Source: Bacteroidetes bacterium SW_11_45_7 (lineage in GTDB: Bacteria > Bacteroidota > Bacteroidia > Chitinophagales > SW-11-45-7). From it: 10,323 nt of DNA. The stretch is from positions 1 through 10,323 of the forward strand of contig PXTV01000156.1 of NCBI GenBank assembly GCA_003022985.1. Reading direction: 5' to 3'. Numbering within the stretch: the first letter of the stretch is position 1; each line of letters starts with the position of its first letter. The translations under genes were made by a program, and so were the position numbers. The notes under the pieces were generated by a model. It worked only from the letters and a program-made list of their open reading frames with translations, did not search any database and had not been told where the DNA came from. Positions 5,893 to 10,323 of this stretch are shown here, one piece after another.

Positions 5893-7824
5893 ATGGACAG
5901 GAACACGGTTATTGGCTTTATCCTTATCCTCATTATTCTTGTAATTTACAGTCTTTACAATTATCAGAATCTGCAGGAGCAGAGGAAAAGAGAGCAAGAA
6001 AAGCAAAAAAAGGAGCAAATTGCTGGTGATACCACCTCCCCGGCAGAGTCAGCCTCACCCCCCGGCCAAAAGCAAGGTGACACTTCCCGGGAGAAGCTAA
6101 CATCCCAACCGCAAGACGATACCACTCAAAATGGCATTCCGGCTTCGCGCAGCCGTGAATTCGGTCCTTTTGCTCATGCCGCCAGCGGGACTGTTCAATA
6201 CGATACCATAGAAAACGAGAAAATGGTGGCCATCTTCTCCAATAAAGGTGGTGCTATTCACAAAGTACGCCTTAAGGATTACATGCGCTACGATTCCCTG
6301 CCTCTTGTCTTATTTGATGGGGATGAGAAACAGCTGAATTACCAATTCTTTACAAGAGGCAACAAATCCATTCAAACCAAAAATCTCTACTTCTCCCCTT
6401 CTAAAAGTGGTTCCTTTTCAATTAGTGGCAATGAAGATCACACCATTTCTTACAAGGTTGAATTAGGCGATGGGCAATATCTTGAGCAAAAATATACGCT
6501 CACAGGAAACACGAATCTTCTCGATTACGAGGTCAATTTCGTGAATCTTGACCAGTACCTTTCACCAAATGCCGAAACTGTCAAGCTTACCTGGCGCCAA
6601 AAACTGAAAAAGTTAGAAAAGAGCATGACGAGCTCCAGGCGCTATTCAGCCCTTTATTACAAATCCCCTCAGGGGGGGCTGGAGCACCTTTCTCAATCCG
6701 GTTCTTCAGAATACAGTGTTGACAAACCTTTAGATTGGATCTCTTACAAGCAACAGTTCTTCAACGCTACTTTAATTCCCCGGGGTGACTTTTTCGATCA
6801 AGCGAAAATGCGTTCCACAACAAATGAGAACTCGGACTATGTCAAAATCCTGAAGACAGACATGGAATTTCCCTTCAACCCGGGTAAGGATAATTACTAT
6901 TCCATGAAGTTCTATCTGGGGCCCAATCAATACAACACCCTTGCTAACGTTGAAGACGGGCTTCAGGGTATCATTCCCCTCGCTCCGGATTTCTTCCTCT
7001 TCAGCTGGGTTAGTTTTATCAACAAATGGCTGATCATACCTCTCTTCAACTTCCTCAACAGTTTCATGACCAATTTCGGGATCATTATCTTGTTGCTCAC
7101 GCTGGTTATCAAGACCATTCTGTTCCCTCTCACTTATCGCTCGTTCAAATCGATGGCCAAGATGAAGGTCATTCAGCCTGAAATTCAAGAACTGAAAGAG
7201 AAGTACGGTGACGATCAGCAAAAATTTGGCACCGAACAGTGGAAGCTTTTTCAAAAAGCCGGTGTTAATCCATTGGGTGGTTGTTTACCCATGTTATTGC
7301 AGATGCCCATTCTTATCAGCATGTACTATTTCTTTCCCAGCTCAATAGAGCTGCGGCAAGAAGGCTTTCTCTGGGCTCAGGACCTTTCCACATATGACTC
7401 TATCCTCCATCTTGGCTTCTCCATTCCTCTATATGGTGATCACGTGAGTTTATTCACCCTTCTGATGTTCGTTTCAAGCATTCTCTATGCTGCAACAAAT
7501 CCCCAGATGTCAGGAGGTGGTTCAGGCCCTCAGGCACAAATGAAATGGATGCCTTATATTTTCCCCTTCATGCTGCTTTTTATTTTTAACTCTTTCCCGG
7601 CAGCGCTAACCTATTATTATTTCCTGTCCAACATTATCACTTATGCGCAACAGTTCATTATCAAGCGCTTCATTGTGAGCGAAGAGCAAATTCACGAGCA
7701 AATTCAGGAAAAGAAGAAACAGCCGGCCAAAAAATCGAAATTTCAACAGCGGCTTGAGGATATAGCCAAACAACAACAGGAGAAGCAACAAGAAATCCAG
7801 AAAAAGAAGAAAAAGAAAAAATGA
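5893..7824 (+). CDS. yidC: Membrane protein insertase YidC
   Basis: YidC/Oxa1-family insertase of the inner membrane, inserting proteins alone or with SecYEG. At 643 residues it is long, as in Bacteroidota. Order: TM1 (about 5-23), a charged and Ser/Pro/Gln-rich linker (25-90), the large periplasmic beta domain (about 95-355), then the conserved insertase core (about 365-595). The core includes NFGIIILLLTLVIKTILFPLTYRSFKS, where Lys407 occupies the place of the functional E. coli Arg366, then the cytoplasmic hairpin MKVIQPEIQELKEKYGDD, NPLGGCLPMLLQMPILISMYYFF and the final helices ending near 590. The tail (595-643) is a very basic, Gln-rich likely coiled coil ending in seven lysines, probably for ribosome contact as in Oxa1-type tails. 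It lies between pyrG (30 bases) and the DUF6438 gene (13 bases). Confidence 0.97.
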   Translation: MDRNTVIGFILILIILVIYSLYNYQNLQEQRKREQEKQKKEQIAGDTTSPAESASPPGQKQGDTSREKLTSQPQDDTTQNGIPASRSREFGPFAHAASGTVQYDTIENEKMVAIFSNKGGAIHKVRLKDYMRYDSLPLVLFDGDEKQLNYQFFTRGNKSIQTKNLYFSPSKSGSFSISGNEDHTISYKVELGDGQYLEQKYTLTGNTNLLDYEVNFVNLDQYLSPNAETVKLTWRQKLKKLEKSMTSSRRYSALYYKSPQGGLEHLSQSGSSEYSVDKPLDWISYKQQFFNATLIPRGDFFDQAKMRSTTNENSDYVKILKTDMEFPFNPGKDNYYSMKFYLGPNQYNTLANVEDGLQGIIPLAPDFFLFSWVSFINKWLIIPLFNFLNSFMTNFGIIILLLTLVIKTILFPLTYRSFKSMAKMKVIQPEIQELKEKYGDDQQKFGTEQWKLFQKAGVNPLGGCLPMLLQMPILISMYYFFPSSIELRQEGFLWAQDLSTYDSILHLGFSIPLYGDHVSLFTLLMFVSSILYAATNPQMSGGGSGPQAQMKWMPYIFPFMLLFIFNSFPAALTYYYFLSNIITYAQQFIIKRFIVSEEQIHEQIQEKKKQPAKKSKFQQRLEDIAKQQQEKQQEIQKKKKKKK

Positions 7825-7837
7825 CCATCACGCACCC

Positions 7838-8395
7838 ATGATCAATTTATCAGGCACCACCTCTAATCTTTATCAGTTTCTTCTCATGTTCATTCTTATC
7901 GGCATAGCGAGCTGCCATAGTACAGAAAAGGGGCAATCAACTTCTGATAAACAGAAAAATAAGGGTAGCGATCAAAGTCAAGCGCCTGATAACCGAAAAG
8001 AAAAAAACAGCAACATTTTTTTCTCCCTGGAAAAAACCCCCTGCTATGGGAAATGTCCTGTCTATAAGTTCGTTATCTACCAAGACGGAACAGCTAAATA
8101 CAAGGGGAAACAATTTGTGGAAAAGGCAGGCGCGTTCAGAAGCGAAAATGTTCAAGAGGAGAAAAAAGCAATTGCCGATTTTGCCAAAACGATCAACTAC
8201 TTCGAGCTGGCTGGCAAATACCCTGAGAACAAAACAGCTCCTTCGGATTTTTCACAAACCATAACCTACTTGTCCACCAAAAAGAAATCACACAAAGTGG
8301 TTAACAAAGGCATGGGGGCACCTGAAAAACTGAAAAAATTCGAGAGCTACACGGATAGTATCCTTAAGCAAGTTGATTGGCAAGAGGTTGAGTAA
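7838..8395 (+). CDS. DUF6438-type lipoprotein of unknown function
   Basis: This 185-residue protein has a lipoprotein signal: hydrophobic 11-24 and lipobox IGIASC with Cys26. A polar, low-complexity linker (27-58, rich in Ser, Lys, Gln) follows. The folded domain starts with FFSLEKTPCYGKCPVYKFVIYQDGTAKYKGK (61-91 region). The TPC-x-G-x-CPVY motif (Cys69, Cys73) followed by a DGT turn is the mark of the DUF6438 family as I recall it. The two cysteines might form a disulfide or bind a metal. No function is established for the family. The gene starts 13 bases after yidC and is the likely third gene of that operon, so it may be made with the insertase. Whether it assists insertion or envelope work is speculation. 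Confidence 0.8.
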   Translation: MINLSGTTSNLYQFLLMFILIGIASCHSTEKGQSTSDKQKNKGSDQSQAPDNRKEKNSNIFFSLEKTPCYGKCPVYKFVIYQDGTAKYKGKQFVEKAGAFRSENVQEEKKAIADFAKTINYFELAGKYPENKTAPSDFSQTITYLSTKKKSHKVVNKGMGAPEKLKKFESYTDSILKQVDWQEVE

Positions 8396-8543
8396 CATGA
8401 TCTTTCACAAAAGAACAAACCCTTTAAGCTAATTCTGGCTATCATCACCTTTCTCTAAAACATGGATTTGTCAAGCAAGATATCGCACTTTCAACCAATG
8501 CTATGATTGAATATGTCTCAATAGCATAATAACCTTCAAGCCC

Positions 8544-8557
8544 CATTATCGATAATG
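8544..8557. promoter_or_regulatory. Perfect 14-bp palindrome, candidate operator
   Basis: CATTATCGATAATG is self-complementary with no spacer. It lies about 37 bases upstream of the TATATTTG element and about 96 bases before the Asp-box gene, a usual place for an activator or repressor site. The binding protein is unknown. The 257-base gap 8396-8652 otherwise holds only AT-rich sequence and no clear terminator for the upstream operon. Confidence 0.45.
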
Positions 8558-8565
8558 ATTTCAAA

Positions 8566-8601
8566 TTTGTTTTCTTTTTGTGTTTTGAAGTTTTATATTT
8601 G
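8566..8601 (+). promoter_or_regulatory. Bacteroidota-type promoter for the secreted Asp-box protein
   Basis: TATATTTG (8594-8601) matches the -7 consensus TAnnTTTG exactly. Candidate -33 boxes are TTTG 8566-8569 (24 bases upstream, slightly long) and TTG 8578-8580 (13 bases, too short). Transcription would start near 8608, leaving about 45 A-rich bases before the ATG, a common Bacteroidota leader. Confidence 0.5.
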
Positions 8602-8652
8602 CGGCCTCAAAACATCCATTTCATTTTTAAATAAAAACAGAACAGTAGAGCC

Positions 8653-10323
8653 ATGAGAAATCTACTTCTAATTGCAATTGTATTAAGCCTGACAACTACC
8701 GTCAGTGCTCAAATTGGTCAATCATTCAACAACTATAAGGTTCATAAAAACCCAGCCAAGGAAAAGACCTTTAGTGGAGACGAAAGTGCCAAGCAATCGA
8801 CATCTTCCCCTTACAACCCTCATCCCATGCTTAAAGCACCGGGTGATACCGACAGGTTGGGGACAACAACTTATGATCTCCAGACGAATAACTCCGTTTG
8901 CCGAAGAGTTGTCGATTACGGCAACAATGAATTAGGTGCAAGCTGGATTTATAGTTTGGATTTCAGCTTAGCATCTTCAGACAGGGGTACAGGTTATAAC
9001 TATTTTGATGGCAATTCCTGGAAATTCAACAACCCGCAATCACGCATAGAACAAACGCGTGTTGGCTGGGCCAACATTGGCTATACAGGTGATAGAGAAT
9101 TTGTTGTTACTCACGCTAACAACGATCCGGGAATGAATTTTGCCTACCGTAATCAAATAGGTAGTGGTACCTGGCAAAACAAAACGATTCCAAATGACGA
9201 GAATGCCACATGGCCGCGGGCTGATAACATGGGCGACAGCATCTTTGTTATTGTTAGTCGAGCCGCTAATAGCGCAGGCGCCCTTCCACCCAAATTCAAC
9301 GGCCTGGAAGGTGGATTAGCATTGCATCGTTCCTGGGATGGCGGAGACAATTGGATTGGCCCCGATACGATTGAAGGGCTGAATTCTAACAACATACCTC
9401 AGGGAACAACCACACAAAATGGTGCTATTCCGAGTATTGGTGGTGATGAATATGCAATTGACGCTAACGGAGATGCTGGCGTAGTTGCATTTGTTACCGG
9501 CTTCCCGCGCCCTCTACTTTTCAAGTCCACTGACTATGGCGACACATGGGATATGACTCCGCTTATTGATGTTTCCAATCCACTTTACCAATTAGTTGAT
9601 GAAGAAATAGATAGTACCGTAACAAGTGATGAATCCTATTCATTAATTGTTGATGATAAGGGTAAAGCACACGTATTCTATGGCCGTCAGGTAATACTTG
9701 ACGATGATTCTACGCAGAATGGGTACACCTTCTATCCCTTTGATGCCGGCATCATGTACTGGAACGAATATATGGGTGAAGATGAAGATCCAAAACTGAT
9801 ATGGGAGACACGCCCCGCTGCTGAACAAGAAGAGCTTTGCTTCTGGACATTAACCCAAAACCAGGTTAATCAGGATTGGTCAAGTGCTTATTTCCAGAGT
9901 GCTGTCTCCATGCCACAAGCTTCCATGGACCAAAACGGCAACATTTACCTGACGTATTCAGCAATTAGGAGTGCTATCATTCAAAACAATCAGGTGATCA
10001 ACTTTGACCAATATGACCTTCCCTACAGAAACCAGTATTTGGTTAAATCAACAAATAATGGAAAGGATTGGCAAGGCCCTGTGAACCTTAATCAGGATTC
10101 CGTTCAGGAAGCAGTATATGGTTCAATGCCACGAGATATAAAAGGTGATTCTGTTCACGTTCTTTACCAGACAGACAAAAGTCCCGGCACTGCAGTTCAG
10201 GCATCCCAAAGCGGTAATGTCCCGGGATCCGGGACTTTTGTGATCAATGATATTGTTATGACAAATGTGCATAAAAACAATATTGATCATCCCAAGGATA
10301 TCACATGTCCTACTATCACCGAG
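8653..10323 (+). CDS. Secreted protein with Asp boxes (sialidase-like beta-propeller), C-terminus beyond window
   Basis: The frame is open from ATG 8653 to the window edge (557 residues, no stop). A signal peptide (MRNLLLIAIVLSLTTTVSA, cut before Gln20) marks export. Three Asp boxes (S-x-D-x-G-x-x-W) are visible: SWDGGDNW (227-234), STDYGDTW (292-299) and STNNGKDW (466-473, Asp replaced by Asn). Each begins after a strand such as LALHR, LLFK or QYLVK, as in sialidase/BNR beta-propellers. The sequence is rich in Asn, Asp, Gly, Thr and aromatics. I see no convincing Arg-Ile-Pro motif or sialidase catalytic set, so enzymatic activity is doubtful. Proteins like this in Bacteroidota often end in a type IX secretion sorting domain, which would lie outside the window. 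It has its own promoter and is probably not part of the pyrG operon. Confidence 0.8.
   Translation, partial: MRNLLLIAIVLSLTTTVSAQIGQSFNNYKVHKNPAKEKTFSGDESAKQSTSSPYNPHPMLKAPGDTDRLGTTTYDLQTNNSVCRRVVDYGNNELGASWIYSLDFSLASSDRGTGYNYFDGNSWKFNNPQSRIEQTRVGWANIGYTGDREFVVTHANNDPGMNFAYRNQIGSGTWQNKTIPNDENATWPRADNMGDSIFVIVSRAANSAGALPPKFNGLEGGLALHRSWDGGDNWIGPDTIEGLNSNNIPQGTTTQNGAIPSIGGDEYAIDANGDAGVVAFVTGFPRPLLFKSTDYGDTWDMTPLIDVSNPLYQLVDEEIDSTVTSDESYSLIVDDKGKAHVFYGRQVILDDDSTQNGYTFYPFDAGIMYWNEYMGEDEDPKLIWETRPAAEQEELCFWTLTQNQVNQDWSSAYFQSAVSMPQASMDQNGNIYLTYSAIRSAIIQNNQVINFDQYDLPYRNQYLVKSTNNGKDWQGPVNLNQDSVQEAVYGSMPRDIKGDSVHVLYQTDKSPGTAVQASQSGNVPGSGTFVINDIVMTNVHKNNIDHPKDITCPTITE

Noticed and set aside
6772..7254. 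A 160-residue minus-strand frame inside yidC
   Set aside because: It lies fully antisense to the conserved YidC core and shows no family features; it is a shadow frame.
7796..7821. A-rich tract at the end of yidC as a programmed frameshift site
   Set aside because: The normal frame ends with a lysine tail and stop, as expected for YidC tails in this phylum; nothing useful lies in the other frames before the next gene.

Overview
The window looks like ordinary chromosome of a Bacteroidota bacterium. Three things point that way. Two upstream regions carry the Bacteroidota -7 motif TAnnTTTG, and one of them also has a correctly spaced TTG -33 box. Purine-rich ribosome binding sites are mostly absent. 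The gene content also fits: a pyrG-yidC pair, a DUF6438 lipoprotein and a large secreted Asp-box protein. Base composition is near 44% GC by eye. I cannot name a genus.

Layout, left to right. A minus-strand group covers 1-1651: a 4a-hydroxytetrahydrobiopterin dehydratase (1319-1651), a Bax inhibitor-1/YccA membrane protein (429-1166, probable TTG start) and the N-terminal part of an M48-family lipoprotein metallopeptidase (417 to the left edge). After a 293-base gap, a plus-strand THUMP-domain 23S rRNA methyltransferase (1945-3093) converges on a minus-strand YkgJ-type cysteine-cluster protein (3133-3675).

The 534-base gap 3676-4209 is the most unusual stretch. It holds a DnaA-box-like inverted repeat and then a compact element of about 220 bp. 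The element is bounded by a 22-bp imperfect terminal inverted repeat and contains four palindromes with a shared RGCT-NN-AGCY core in head-to-head order. It looks like a non-autonomous, REP/MITE-like mobile or folded-RNA element sitting between a divergent gene pair.

To its right lies a likely operon: pyrG (CTP synthase, 4210-5862), yidC (membrane protein insertase, 5893-7824) and a DUF6438 lipoprotein (7838-8395), with gaps of 30 and 13 bases. A further intergenic region (8396-8652) holds a perfect 14-bp palindrome and a TATATTTG promoter element. These precede a secreted protein with three Asp boxes (8653 to beyond the right edge), probably a beta-propeller and possibly a type IX secretion substrate.

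Functionally the window is mostly housekeeping: nucleotide synthesis, rRNA modification, membrane-protein insertion and envelope quality control. I see no CRISPR array, tRNA, rRNA, phage genes, transposase gene or recognisable defence system. The candidate new structure is the palindromic element at about 3818-4041.
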